Part shown: one piece after another, positions 11,449-24,653 of the stretch
Layout: every line of letters starts with the position of its first letter
Position numbering within the stretch: the first letter of the stretch is position 1
Assembly (NCBI GenBank): GCA_016630905.1
Contig: WBMQ01000002.1
Location: 1,426,001 to 1,490,000 of the forward strand
Length of the DNA: 64,000 bases
Origin: Capillidium heterosporum
Taxonomy: Eukaryota; Entomophthoromycota; Entomophthoromycetes; Entomophthorales; Capillidiaceae
Direction of reading: 5' to 3'
Notes under the pieces: model-generated
The model's database searches: none
The model's input: only the letters and a program-made list of their open reading frames with translations
What the model was told of the DNA's origin: nothing
Position numbers and translations under genes: made by a program

Positions 11449-12361
11449 CTTTGATTCAATTGCTTACCAAAATAGACCCGACACTCAAATTTTTAGCTAC
11501 TTGCGCCGAGGGTAGCACTTAATACCTACATTTTATATATTGAAATCGGTACGTTGCGACCTATTTATCCATTAGATTATCCACCTTATTTAACTGTTGC
11601 AGCAACACATTATTATTAAAAGATATCCTGTTTTCAATTTGTGTATACCTTTGCGTTGCCTTTTATAGAGGCGTATGTAGATATAAGATTTAACCTAGCT
11701 ATCACACCAGCTTTATTTTTTGAAAATAGATATACTATTTACTAGCATTTCAAACTTTTCCTGGATATATTGCTATTTAATTTAATATCTCCAATTAACT
11801 ATCTAAATAAAACTATATTTCCATAGTATAAGAAGACCTAAATCAGTGATATCCAATCCTGTAGATATACATTCAAGTATGAGTCTGGTAGATATTTCAA
11901 GTGTTTTTAAGACATACAATTGCTGCGCATTGTAGATCCGAATCAAAAAGGTTGAGACACTAACCTAAGTAAACTTTGTTTCTAAATATTGACTTTAATT
12001 ACTAAAGATATCCATACATTCTTATACGATAAGAAATATATTCGAGTCGCAACTTGAAAACATCTCAACTCTTCACCTTTAACCCAGTCATCATTTACCT
12101 ACTCAGTTCAGCCTAACGATATTATAAAGCAATATACATGGCAATGGAAAAGAATTAATAAAAACTATAGCTTTACATACAATGCATTTTACTAGTCATT
12201 ACAAATGCTAATCTTTCATCTTATGGTACAAAAGTTTTGACTAATATAAGGAATCATAAGTAGAAAATTCATATTCTCATCACTATCAAAAAGTAAACCA
12301 CTTATATACAATAGGTTATAATAAAAATACATAATACAGCTAATCGAAACCAATCGTTTAT
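11449..12361. other. Convergent intergenic region, no gene seen
   Basis: AT-rich DNA between the phosphatase and GluRS 3' ends. No open frame or structured element can be supported. Confidence 0.4.
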
Positions 12362-14574
12362 TTAGTAGTAGCTGTTGACCTGGTACATGTTGCAGCAGTC
12401 CTTGATAGCTGGTACCTTCAGACCCTTGTACAGAGGCTGAACGTGGTACATGGATTTGAGTCGCAGGTGCTTGAGGTGCTTGGCAATGCCATCTTCCTGT
12501 ACAATGTCGGCAGGTGGTCCAGCGTTTCCACCTTTGGCAGCCTTCTTAGCCTTCTTCTCAGCCTTTTTGTCGGCTTTCTTGTCAGCTTTCTTGCTGTTGG
12601 TGGGTTTGTCACCACCACTAACCTTCTTGGCGGCTTCCTTAGCTAGATCGGCCTTGGAGGCTACGCTCTTGGAGCTACCATCTGGGATGGCAATGAATCT
12701 AGCAATGGAGGTCTCATTGTGAGGCTGGTCGAGTATGTAATATCCTTTACGCTCAAATTGTATTATATCACCTTTGACTAAGGTCTTGATATTGTGGTCA
12801 GCAAGGGCCTCAATCTAAATGGGATGTTAAAAATATATAATGGGTATAAAGTTACTGTGAATTCGGTTTCCTTGGTGACAAAATCTTTGACGTCGTCCTT
12901 CTCCTCGAGCTTCTTCTTAGTGATCAAGTAGTCAAAGTCGACAAGTTGGCAGGCAGCTAAATAGTTGTTGTTGGTCAACCAGGTGAGCTTCTTCTTGGTT
13001 TTCTTGAAGTCGCCTTCAAGGTGCAAGTTCATGGTGATAGAAGTGACAGAACCTTCGTCGTTTTTTACAATCTCTTTGGCTATAGCATTACCCCAGTCCA
13101 TTAATGTAACCTAAAAACTCAGAGTTCGTTACTATATACTAAATATACCTCTTCATCTTGCTCTAACGTAGCGGCGTCGGCCTGCTCGAGGTAGATTTTG
13201 GAGCCAAAGTAGGTAACTTTGTTACCGATATCAGCATTCTTTTTGTGGCGAGGGATTTCCTTTGAGTCAGGACCTTCGTGTCCAACAATAGTAACTTGGA
13301 CCAGGTTTTCTTTGCCTAGAGCTACGAATCGAGGAGCAACCGGGTCGATGACCTTCTTGTTAAGTGCCCAAAGTTTGTCCCATTCCAACATAAGAGAGGC
13401 TTGAGAGGCACCCTGCATCAAGATATACTGCTTCAATGCCTCGATCGTCATACCACGACGACGAATACCACGGACGGTAGGGAATCTGGGATCATCCCAG
13501 CCGGTTACCAAATTCTCGTCAACAAACCACTGTAGCTTACGCTTGGAAAGTAGCGTATAGATAAAGTTGATACGACTAAAAATATATATCAATACCATGC
13601 TTAAGCTTGAAATTACCTGAAATCCCAGATGTGAACTTTGCGTAACTCTAGGGCATTTAAGAACCAGTCGTACTGAGGGTTGCGATCACGGTACTCATTC
13701 GTCCTTAAAGCATGGGTTACGCCTTCAATGCTGTCAACAATAGGGCAGGCAAAGTCGTAGGTAGGGTATACTTTATATTTGGAACTGCAAAAATCAATAC
13801 ATTAAATCATAATTATCAGTTACCCAGTACGGTGATGAGGGGTCAAGTTGCAACGGTAGATGACGGGATCTCTGAGAGCCTTGTTGTTATCATCGACACT
13901 CATCTTTGCTCTTAAGCATGCGCTGAGTCCCTTTAAAGCCCATTAATAAAAATTATACAAATATAGTACAAATTCAGTTCCGTCAATCATCTCCTGGAAG
14001 AATTTCAAGTTATCCTCAACACTTAGGTCACGGTTCTTGGAAGCGATACCTTTCATACGCTGGTCGCGCATCTATTGGCAAATATGTCAATCAAAATTAC
14101 TATTAGGAATTACGGTTTCCTGGTCGGTATCGTCGACGTAAGCCAGGCCTTTCTTAATGATCTTAATAGCGTAATCGTAAAGTAAATCAAAGTGGTCGGA
14201 GGTATGAGTTATAACATCGCCTTCAATACCAAGCAATAACAAATCTTCCTTAATACTGTTTTCAAATTCATCCTTATTAAATTGTTAAAGAAAAATTAAA
14301 TTGCAATAAAATACCTTTTCTTTAGAAGGGTTGGTATCATCGAAACGGATGATAAGCTTTCCTTGGTAGTGGTTAGCAAAGTACTGGTTCAACAAAGCTG
14401 CCTTGGCATGCCCAATGTGCAAGTAACCGCTGGGTTCAGGGGGGAAGCGGGTAACTACTTTACCAGGCTCGGCTCCAATGAGAGCAATGTCGAAACTTCC
14501 TTGATCTTTCTATCGATAAAGTTAAATTTTAAACGTAGTGTGTAATGTACTGGTTTGTCGTCAGTCGAGGCCAT
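12362..14574 (-). CDS. GUS1: Cytosolic glutamyl-tRNA synthetase with C-terminal extension
   Basis: Class I synthetase charging tRNA-Glu. The first exon is only MASTDDKP. After an intron comes [19 protein letters not shown], containing the HIGH motif, and [11 protein letters not shown]. The KMSKS-equivalent is [11 protein letters not shown], followed by [16 protein letters not shown]. The anticodon-binding half has [29 protein letters not shown], then [11 protein letters not shown] and [15 protein letters not shown], all typical of archaeal/eukaryotic GluRS. About eight short introns are visible. Two oddities: the roughly 190-residue N-terminal GST-like domain of yeast and animal enzymes is absent, and after a Lys/Ala-rich linker there is a conserved-looking tail ([20 protein letters not shown] to the end, with [11 protein letters not shown]) that I do not recognise. 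Exon joins were inferred from frame and GT/AG sites. Confidence 0.9.
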
Positions 14575-15200
14575 CTTTTCTATACAAGCTGTTTATTTCA
14601 ATGTCAAACAACAAAGTTCAAGATTTGCAGATATGAATTTGGCTTGTCAAATTTTATGCTTTAGGTGATTGGTCCCAAAATTTTGAATGAATGACTCATC
14701 CTATTTTCTAAACTTTATCGTCTACATTCCAATTTAATTTATGGCTTGAGATATATTTTATCTAAATAAAATGTAAATTAAATCCGAACGAAACTAGCTA
14801 AAATATAGAAGCAGAGCTCCTACTACAAACAATATACAATATCTAACTTTGCTTATTATTTACAATACTGATTTCAAATAGAGTAGAATAGAATATTATA
14901 TATAAAATACATACTATGTAAATTAATATATTTCCTTTACTTATATACTTAAAATCTGGTATCAAAGTTCTCAAGTTAGAAATGCTTGGATTCAAAAACA
15001 TTTATGATTTTGCAATATTTTGTTAATATATATAAATTTAGCTAAAGAAACTACATATATTATATATTTCAGCTACCTTGACAAAAGCATATTAATAACC
15101 CAAAACATATATCGTATACCTTCCATTTATTAACGTAAAAAGTTCTAATCATTTAGAAGATAGCAAATATAAGAATCAACATACAAAATATTCAACTATA
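14575..15200. other. Intergenic region, no gene seen
   Basis: About 630 bp, very AT-rich with TATATA runs, between GluRS start and the 3' end of the mutase. Presumably the GluRS promoter and the mutase 3' UTR. Confidence 0.4.
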
Positions 15201-18192
15201 TTAGTTCGAAGTACGCGACTGATTTTGACTGGCGATAGCTTCGGTAATCTTTTCGACAACTGATTTAGCAGCAACCGGGATCTTAGTTCCAGGGCCAAAG
15301 ACAGCAGCGACACCGGCATTGAACAAAAAGTCGTAGTCTTGGGCTGGGATAACACCTCCACAGATGACAAGCTTGTCAGTGGCTCCCAATTTTTCAAGTT
15401 CAGCAATGAGAGCTGGGACTAAAGTTTTATGTCCGGCAGCTTGGGAGGAGACTCCGACGACGTGTACATCGGCATCGATAGCCTGGCGAGCTACTTCGGC
15501 TGGGGTCTTAAGATGTTGGAGGTTGGTTAGGAAACCATGTTTTGAAATATAGAGATAAGTACCTGGAACAGTGGCCCGACATCGACATCAAACCCAAGAT
15601 CGGCGAACCCAGAAGCAATAACTTTGGCGCCACGGTCATGCCCATCTTGACCCATCTTAGCTACTAGGAGACGAGGTCTACGACCTTGGGCAGCAGTGAA
15701 TTCCTACGAATTAAAGCGATTAAAATAGTACATAACTACACTGTTACTTCGATAGCATCCATAGTCTCCTTGACTTCGATTCTATCGCCGTATTCCGATT
15801 TGTAAGCACCACTGACAACACGATTCTGAGGCTGGTGCTGGCCGTAAACCTAAACAAATTAGTATTCAGCCAGATGTAGGAGCTTACCTCTTCCAAAGCG
15901 TAGGAAATTTCTCCTACGGTACAGCGAGCTTTAGCAGCCTAAATACATTGAGATCAGCTGAATTCAAAGATAAAAGGCAGTTACTTCAACCGATAACTCG
16001 AGAAGGTTTCCAGTGTTGGTTCGTGCAGCTTCAGTCAATGCAGCCAAGCATTTTTTAGCCTAAGTTTAGGTTAGGTAAAGTGAAATAAAAGTATCAACCT
16101 TCTCGGGGTCACGGTTCTCTTTGGTCTTGTTGATACGGGCAATCTAACGTTCAAAAGTTAAACTATAGTTACTAGGAGTAGTATGTACCTGAGCGTTGCG
16201 TACGATACTGTTGTCGATGGACAGGATTTCAATGGGATCCTCCTTAGCCAGACGGTACTTGTTGACACCGACAATGGTTTCTAATTAGTGTTAATTAACC
16301 AGGACATAGTTGAATTATACCTTGTCCCGAGTCAATACGAGCTTGGCGTTTGGCGGCTGACTCTTCAATACGCAGCTTGGGCATACCGGTATCCACCGCT
16401 TTAGCCATACCACCCATCTCCTCAACCTCTCTAATAATCTTCAAAGCTGAGTCGTACATCTGGTTGGTTAGCGATTCCATCAGGTACGAGCCACCCCAAG
16501 GGTCAGCAACCTTAGGGATCATAGCTTCTTCTTGCAGGATAAGCTGGGTGTTACGGGCAATACGGGCACTGAATTCGGTGGGAAGACCAATAGCTTCATC
16601 CAAAGCATTCGTGTGCAGGGACTGAGTTCCACCTAAAGTAGCAGCCATAGCTTCAACCGTAGTACGAATTACGTTGTTGTAGGGATCCTAGGTAATATAA
16701 GTCTCGTGTAAAGATTGGTACAAACCTGCTCAGTTAGAGACCAACCGGAAGTCTGGCAATGGGTACGCAGCATCATGGATTTCTGATTTTTAGGTTGGAA
16801 CTTTTCCTTCATCAGATTGGCCCATAGCCTACGAGCAGCTCGCATCTTAGCAATTTCCTAATGTAATATGTAAATACTATTTACTGAAAACTTAAATCTA
16901 CCATGTAGAAATTCATTCCAATAGCCCAGAAGAACGATAGACGGGGTGCGAATTCGTCAATTGTCATACCAGCCTTGATGCCTATTATAAATTAAATTAA
17001 AACTATATCTACATCTAACACTTACCGGTACGAGCGTACTCCAGACCGTCGGCGATAGTAAAGGCAAGTTCTAAGACGTTATCGGCACCAGCTTCTTGAA
17101 GATGGTATCCGGAAATCGAAATGGAGTTGTATTTTGGCATATTCTAATAATTTAGTACATCTGTATATATGCACTTTTACCTTTGCGGTGTACGAAAAGA
17201 TATCACCGATAATACGCATACTAGGCTCGGGAGGATAGATAAAGGTGTTACGGACCATAAATTCCTTTAGGATATCGTTCTGAATCGTTCCCGAAAGCTC
17301 TTTCAAGGTAGCTCCCTAACAGATGAATATACCTACAAAACTACAAATTTACCTGTTCGAGTCCAGTTACAATGTACATAGAAAGGATGGGTAAAACGGC
17401 GCCGTTCATTGTCATGGATACCGACATCTTGTTCAAAGGGATACCGTCGAAAAGAATCTAGGAACTAGATAAATACCAACATTTTAAAAATAGTACCTTC
17501 ATATCCTCTATCGAGTCAATAGCTACACCAGCCATACCTACATCACCAACTACACGGGGGTGGTCCGAGTCGTACCTAGAAGGCTAATTAGTACGCTTAC
17601 TACTGACAAAGGTACCCTCTGTGGGTAGCTAAATCGAAAGCTACCGATAGACCCTGCTGTCCAGCTGCTAAGTTTTTACGGTAGAACTTGTTACTCTCCT
17701 CGACTGTACTGAAACCGGCATACTAAAGAACAATGGAATTTCAACAAAAAGTAATTAATAAAAACATACTTGGCGGACGGTCCAAGGTCGGTTGGTGTAC
17801 ATGGAGGCGTATGGACCTCTAGTAAATGGGAACTTGCCAGGAATTTCTTCATCAATACTTTCGGTATCCTGTTTGGTGTATAGAGGTTTAACTGGGATTC
17901 CCTAAATAATTAAATTTAGTATTTAAAAGGTAGATAAATCTAAGCTCACCTCAGCAGTGTTCCAGGTAAGAGTTTCCGGGTCTTTGCCTTTCAATTCTTT
18001 GCGAACTAGTTCCGCCCATTGGGGATGTAATGGCTGCTCTTTAAAAGTTGGAGTGGACTGTAGAATAAATAGTAGGATAAAAATGAGTATATAGAGTATA
18101 TAAATAATTACCTGGTGAAGCCTCGAAACGGGGAGCTTAAGCAGATTGACTCGGGGTTGCCTCAACTCTCTAATTCGGATGTGTTTGAACAT
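15201..18192 (-). CDS. MUT: Methylmalonyl-CoA mutase, mitochondrial, B12-dependent
   Basis: Interconverts methylmalonyl-CoA and succinyl-CoA, the last step of propionyl-CoA breakdown. About sixteen short introns. The N-terminus ([14 protein letters not shown]...) is Arg-rich and without acidic residues near the start, as in a mitochondrial presequence. The TIM-barrel half contains [63 protein letters not shown] and [17 protein letters not shown]. The C-terminal cobalamin domain carries the base-on lower-axial His motif DGHDRG (in [15 protein letters not shown], near 15630-15660) and later [15 protein letters not shown] and VFGPGTKIP. Catalytic and substrate half are in one chain, as in the homodimeric mitochondrial enzyme. 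The complete B12 motif implies a cobalamin-using organism. Most Dikarya lack this enzyme, which supports an early-diverging fungal host. Confidence 0.95.
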
Positions 18193-18687
18193 TCTATTAA
18201 TCTTACAAACCTTCTACTATTTTTAACTTGAGATGGGTGAAGTTGCTGTTTGTTACGTGAATGATGGTTGAAATCGGTATTCTAAGAGGCTTTATTGGTT
18301 AGATTTCAGAGTCGAAATCAAAATTCGGAATTTATAGGTCCAGGTTCTAGAATCTACAATATTGACAAACTTCACCATGCACAACCAACCATAAGCTCAA
18401 CAAAAGGGTAGTAATACCATTCACTAGCCTTGAGTCCTCGTAGGTAAAAAGACATCTCATTGTTACATCTTATCAAGTTGAGTATACTCAAAACTCTTAA
18501 AACTTAGAATCAATCTATTGCCTTAGCAAAATTTATAATTAGATAGAATAATAAATAACAAAACATCTTCAACAGTAGTTATAAAGTCAAAACAAGTCCA
18601 ACTATAAATCAAAATTAGTAATAAAATAAAATTCATTCCATTTATTTTAAAAATTTTAGAAGCCTAACCTATATCCATATAGTAGAT
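18193..18687. other. Intergenic region, mutase promoter and Bre1 3' end
   Basis: About 500 bp without coding signal. It lies between the mutase start and the Bre1 stop. Confidence 0.4.
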
Positions 18688-21600
18688 TCATAGGTAGATC
18701 TGTCGCACATCGTTAGCACCAAATGACTCGTTGCAGGAGGGACATTTGCGCTGACGTACCTCCAACCTGGCATCCAGGCACTCCTTGCAGAAGACATGCA
18801 TGCATCTTGTCAGTACATGCGATTTGAACCGGAGGTTACAGCTCGTACATTTCAACAGCAACTAAATTATAATAAAAGATAAAGTAGATGAGTATAAGGT
18901 AAGTGTTTTCATTGAAATTTAAAAATTGCAAAGCTACCTTGTACTCCTCATTGGCTTTAGCCAACTCCTCCTCCCTAGAATTGGAAGCAGTAGTTGCCAA
19001 CGTCTTCAACCTTTTCTTTAGCAATTTAAACTCGTCCTGCAACCGGTTCTTCATGCCGATTTCCTCCTCATATTGTTTAGTACGAGTGAGTAAATCATTC
19101 TCCAGCTTTAGTTTACAAAAGCAAATTTTAATACTTTAAAGCCAAAATAAGTTGAAAAGTTACCTCGGTCAATCGTTCCGAGAAAGACCCTAGCTGGGAC
19201 TTGTACTCTTGGTTAATACGAGCGGTAGCTTTAAGTTTTTCTTCGGTACGTAGCCGTGTCTCATTGGAGATATGGAAATCCTTTTCCATCAGTTTCTAAA
19301 TTTGGTGTTAGCATCTGTTTTATAAAAGCTTTGGTTAGTAACTTTACCATTTGAGAGAAGGATAAAGTCAACTGTTCTTCCAGTTGGTGGATGAGTCCTT
19401 GCTTCATCTCGGATTGCCGCTTGAGGGCACTTATCAAATAAGCCGACTGTTCGCTCTCTTTGGCCAAGCTGATAATTTTTTGGTCGTACTTGGATTTCTG
19501 GAATTGTTTAAAATAGATACATTACTTTGAAAAATACCTCGCGGCTGAAATGGAGGATTTCTTCCTCTCGCTTCTTAGTAGCTAAGGATGTGGATAGCTT
19601 GGTCTCGGTAAGTTTTCCGTAAGCTGTTCCGAGTTTTTGAATCTCTTGGGCTAACTGGTGCTCCGTCTAATTTAATAATATATGAGTATAGTATTGAATA
19701 AATAGATAAGATACCTTCAAATGCAGGTCGACTTGCGACTGTAGAACTTTTATAGTAGTTTCCTGTTGCTGAACTACTTCGGATAGATTATCGGAATTCC
19801 TGATACTCTCAAATACAGCAAGCCTTTCTTTTAGACCCTTCAGTTCGTCGTGAGCAAGGTTCAGTTGCAAACGCAGTTCCTTATTAGTCTTTATAACCTT
19901 TAAACGACAGAGTTAAAAAGTAGTCATCAAATAATAGTTACTTCATTAATGCTGTTCGAATCATTTATCAATAATTTAGCTTGGTTTAAATCTTCCTGCA
20001 ACTGCTTACTCAAAGCTTCAGATTCACTAACAAAATATTAAGTATTATCTTTAAATTACCAAACAAACCTAAGCTTTTTAAAGTAGTCATCCATCGTAAT
20101 AAGATTGGGATTCCTTTCCAAGAACTCGATCGCGTTCTTGTCATTGTTAAAGAAAGCCAACTTGGTGCGGAGTCTCGAAAGTTCTTGTTGCAAAGAGTGA
20201 ATTAAAACCTAAACTTAATTAATATATTATAGAGTATAGATGTACCTTTTGCTCCTCTACTATAGCCTTAAAGTCTTCGGCTGCTTTCTGGTTGATCGAG
20301 ACACTTGTTTTTAAATTATCATTCTCCAAACCCAAATTATCTTTAACTTTTCGAGTCTCGTTGAGGTCGTCGATTGCTTTTTTCAACTCGTTGTCGATCT
20401 TAGATTTCTGGGTAATCTCTTCCAGCTGTTATGTTAGTAGATATCGTATAAACAAAGTACTTTGAGGGTATCGATAAACTCTTCTCGCTCCTTTTTGAGG
20501 ATATTCAGCTCTGATTCCATGTGCTTGTTGATGGCCAGTTGGTTTTCAAATTCATGTTCGAAATGATTAGCTTGAACCGCCAGATCTTTGTAGGTATAGG
20601 TATCCTTTATTATATCTACTGGTATATCGTTCAACTTTGAATTTCTAATTAGCTGCAGTATATAGTAGAACTACCTGAGATCTGAGGTTGTCGTACTGGA
20701 ATTGAAGTTGAGCTCTACTTTCCCTAAGTTCCTTAAGCTCTTTGAGGTAGGTTTCTTTTAAGTCCTCGGAAATATCGATACTCAATATGGCTTCAATTTT
20801 ATCGGGGTTCTAAATCTATTAATAAATAGTTGTTGTAATAGTAGTTACCGATTGAGGGATAGGTTGAGTAGGTACTGTTTTGACTTTACTAAGTTGCATA
20901 CGCTGTCGATCGATGTCCTTCTTGGCATATCGTAAAGCTTCCGTAAGTTCTTCGATCTTGCTGGCATAGTCTTCGATCTCAGTAGTTTTTAGCTCAAGGT
21001 CGCTTTCAAGATGGACGATCTAATGCCTTCTAAGAAAAAGACAGTCTACAAAAGATTACCTTTTCATTTAAGCTTACTTCTGGGCGCATAGCACTGTCTG
21101 AATCATTGTTGGAGATAAACTGAAGTACCGACTTTAGCTTCTCCAGCACTAATTCTAACTTTGGGTCTAATTATGTAAAGTAGATAAGCTCTTGAAACAA
21201 ATAATAGGCGTACTTTTATTTTCAACATCGGAAGCTAGTGTCGGTTCAACTTCACTGAAAGTGGCCTTTAATTCTAAAAAGTGCCGGAGGTACTCTTCAA
21301 CTAAATTTCTTTTCGAGGCAATCTTATCCTTTATCAACTTCGAATTAAAATTGTCATTTGAAATGCTTTTAAGGATTTCCAATGAATCTACAGCTATTAA
21401 AAAATGTTGTAAATAAGTGTTACCTAGTTTTTGGGCATTGTTTGAATTGGAAAGGATAAATGAATCGAATATTATATCGTAGACCTAAGGAAGGTTGAGT
21501 TCAAAAATGAAGCACAAAACCTACCAATTTCAATTCAGAAAGAGTAACCTTTATAATTTCATCCTTCTGGGTGTTTTTTTCAACTGCTTTTTCGTAGTCA

Positions 21601-21796
21601 ACTTGAATTCTTTCGGCCTCTCGCTTGTACTCTAAAAGCTGTCGAAAGATGGCTTCTTTTTGAAATTCCAACAGTTTACTCTATTTTTTCGGTATATATA
21701 AATCTAGGTTTCCTTATTAAATTATTTTACCTCCATTTCGTTGGGTTCGCTATTTTTCCTCTGTACTTTATGTTTCTTGTCGGCACGCTCGGTCAT
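18688..21796 (-). CDS. BRE1: Bre1-type E3 ubiquitin ligase for histone H2B
   Basis: Long coiled-coil protein broken into about seventeen exons by short introns. The last exon is a C3HC4 RING: LLKCTSCNLRFKSHVLTRCM, then HVFCKECLDARLEVRQRKCP, SCNESFGANDVRQIYL. The RQRKCP and FGAND...IYL endings are diagnostic of Bre1/RNF20/RNF40. Upstream exons are heptad-rich (for example ELKGLKERLAVFESIR, KKDIDRQRMQLSKVK). The N-terminus begins MTERADKKHKVQRKN, followed by the segment SELKLVYDIIFDSFILS, the position of the Rad6-binding helices. By family knowledge it monoubiquitylates H2B with Rad6, a prerequisite for COMPASS H3K4 methylation; an Ash2 homologue lies 22 kb away in this window. Fragmentation by introns explains why no long open frame is visible. 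Confidence 0.92.
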
Positions 21797-22601
21797 CTTG
21801 CTTAGTTGGCTGAAAGACTTTTGTTTAAGCTCAAGGAACCTTGGAAGTTAACTCAATCTTGAAAGGAATGGGCGAAATTTTAAACTAATGAGATAGTACA
21901 AATAGCCAAAGTAATTGGAATTTATTGGATTGCTAATCTAAAGAATCAGAAACCATATAAATTATCCGAGCATATACTTGTATACTGTTGGCTCAAAACT
22001 ACTTCCAAAGTTGGCATCAGAATTAGGCTTCAAAGCATCTGTTCAATCTCATCTTCAACTTTCCACTTTAATCGACAACGACGATGACTATAGCAATATG
22101 GGTAGTGGGCTTTTTACCACTACAATATACTTCATAGCTTTGGAAACTATGGCAATCAAGTCTAAAAAGCAATAATCGATTGAGGTAGGCTTACTAGGTT
22201 GAGTAGTAAGGTATTGATATGTTGAAATTGATCATTAGCGACATCATTCAAATTTGAATACAACCGGAAAGTCTATTCTACCTTCATTTCAACAGTAGAT
22301 TTTATACAGATAACTATACAATCATAAGTATATCTTGAAAATCTACAAGTCGGAGTAAGAAATGTATTTTCTACAAGGCTATCAGTAAGTTCTTTACCTA
22401 ATGATCAAGAGATTAATAGATATATTTAAGATGTATATCCATTCATCTTATATAAGATAGGATAAACTATAAACCATACAAGCCTAGAAAACAATCATGT
22501 TTTTAAATAATAAACATCAACAAGCTCTATAAATCTAACCATCCAAGCTATTTTATTCAAGCCCAAGCTCAATACATTTATTTAAACTCATCTTCAAAAA
22601 A
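21797..22601. other. Intergenic region
   Basis: About 800 bp between the Bre1 start and the next gene's 3' end. A 65-codon plus-strand open frame at 21978-22175 has no recognisable features. Confidence 0.4.
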
Positions 22602-24653
22602 TCAACTACGAATTCCCTTCAATAACTCCCTACACTTCTCCACCCTTTTCACCTTGGATATCTCCAATTCTCTCACTTGCATTAACACTCGTTCCAACTT
22701 CTTGCTATAGCGCTCCACTACCAGATTATCAACCGATCGATCTAAACCAACAACTAAACTACTATGCTCCCTCTCGACTAGATTTTTCAACTCGTAACCT
22801 AGCGCGTTCCATCCCTTTATAAACTTATAGATACCTACTAATGACACAATACAGCTGGTAGTGAGCAAAATAGGCAAAATAGGTAACGTTAACAAGTTAA
22901 TGGAGAGTTGAGATAGGTATATAGAGTAATTGTCGAGTAGAGGGTAGACTGTAGGCGTAAGTAAAGTTGCCCCAATCTGGTACAAACCAAGTCGCGTCAA
23001 AAGATCCTTCTGATTGACTTGTAGACTTTCCTTCAAGGTCGCAAACTCCAACTTCAGTCGTAAATTGTTCTTGGGTATGGGATCCAATTTGATGTCGTTC
23101 AACATATTCAGGCTTCGTTGGAAAAGCTTAGGCAGCTCTTTAGCGACCATATCTAAAAACTTAGTGTCGTACTTCCCTAGCAGGTATTGAAACTCCGACT
23201 GACTGTTGTAGTACAAAGCTTTCGTGTTGTGCAGGTTGTCAATTGGGATTAAAAAGGATCGCTTACGTATCAACTTGGAATTGAAAAGTTGTTGGATGGT
23301 GAAAGGTAGTAGCTGGTTGTCTATATCGCGAAGGACTTTGTTAACATCCAGTTGTAAGTAGTCACTCTTGACACTCTCGTAGTCCAAACTCAAGTCGGAT
23401 TTGAAGCCTTTGAAAGTGCTTTCCAACTGCTCGATGATTTGTAATCTTATGTTGGAATCCGATTCCATGAGATCTAACTGTTGCTTAGTAGCACTTAAAA
23501 GGCTCTTCAACTTCAACTGATGACTTTCAAGTAACTTGTCCTTCAACTTGGTTGAATGAACAATTTCATCTTGCAACTCCTTTCTTAGATCAGCAAGGTT
23601 GGATTCTTTCCACAATTGTTGATACTTGTTGACATCGTTGAACATACGCAATTGATCTATAGCTTCCAATCCTTTGGAACTGTTGATTAAAAACGTTTTG
23701 ATTTGAATGTTATTGAAAGTCGGGCTTTTAAATTTAAAGTATTGTATTAAAGCTTCCCCCAATTTTTTATCCTTGCTATCTATTACGACCCAGGCATTGT
23801 AGTTGCTAAAGTTACCGACCAAACTTCTAGTTAAACTATCGACATCGTCAAAGTTGGTAATGACAGCCACTTTCAAATCTCCATCCAAATCGATCCGATT
23901 GAGTATAGGGTAATGCTGTTGAGCTACATAATCAACTTCCAACTCATTTACCGTGTTAATAGTTGAAGGCAAGGTAGTTGTACTTAAGATGGTGGACCTT
24001 GGTTGGAACTCTTGTTCCCCTTCAAACTCAAAAGTATCTTTAGGTACAAAATTGACCTTGACATCATCGACTTTACCGTTACTAAATCGAACTTCATCTA
24101 CCCTATACTCTTTCAAAGTTTTTGTTAAAATGTCATTGGCTTTAGCAAACGTGTTGGAATTTTCGAGATGGAATGGGCTATCTATTATACTACGTATCAG
24201 ATCTAAAGAGGTTTGGTGTCGATCAGTGTTACTTATAACTATAGAATAAAACAAAAGTATTAATATTTTACATCAAAATTAATTATTACCTTGTACAACA
24301 AACTTATTGTTTAACTCCAACTTCCCTTTTTCCAATATCTGTCCTTCCAAGTGCAAAAGGTACCTATTCAAATAGAAGTTTTCCAAGTCCTTTTGAAAGT
24401 AAAAGTTGACTTTCAAATAATCTTTCAAGTAGTTTAACAAGTTGAATTCGAATTTATTTTTTATGTTGGTAACCTGCTCCTTTTCCTTCTCCTTCAAATT
24501 TACTTGAGTAGCTGAGTTGATTGGATAGACAAGTTTGGTATTGGTGTACGGCCTTAAACTTCGGTAGTTGGTAGGTTTGCTCAAGTTGAATGGAAGGCTA
24601 TGTTTATTAATTAGATGGCCTATGGGCCTAAAGCTGAATTTACTTTTCAACAT
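22602..24653 (-). CDS. Mitochondrial membrane protein, possibly Mmc1-like (dynamin-fold family)
   Basis: Two exons joined over an intron at about 24243-24291, giving roughly 670 residues. The start (MLKSKFSFRPIGHLINKHSL, then more basic/hydroxylated residues) looks like a mitochondrial presequence. The middle is a long helical region (KLKDKLLESHQLKLKSLLSA; QIIEQLESTFKGFKSDLSLD). Near the C-terminus a hydrophobic hairpin (LSINLLTLPILPILLTTSCI) is followed by YKFIKGWNALGYELKN and a final coiled coil. A central beta-rich segment (LKVAVITNFDD...AWVVIDSKD) resembles a GTPase-like core, but no P-loop is present. The layout (presequence, degenerate G-like domain, coiled coil, late membrane hairpin) recalls fungal Mmc1-type proteins. 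I am not certain of that name and would accept another mitochondrial dynamin-fold protein. Confidence 0.5.

Noticed and set aside
12418-12722. Plus- and minus-strand frames over the GluRS 3' end
   Set aside because: They are shadows of the Lys/Ala-rich GluRS linker in other frames.
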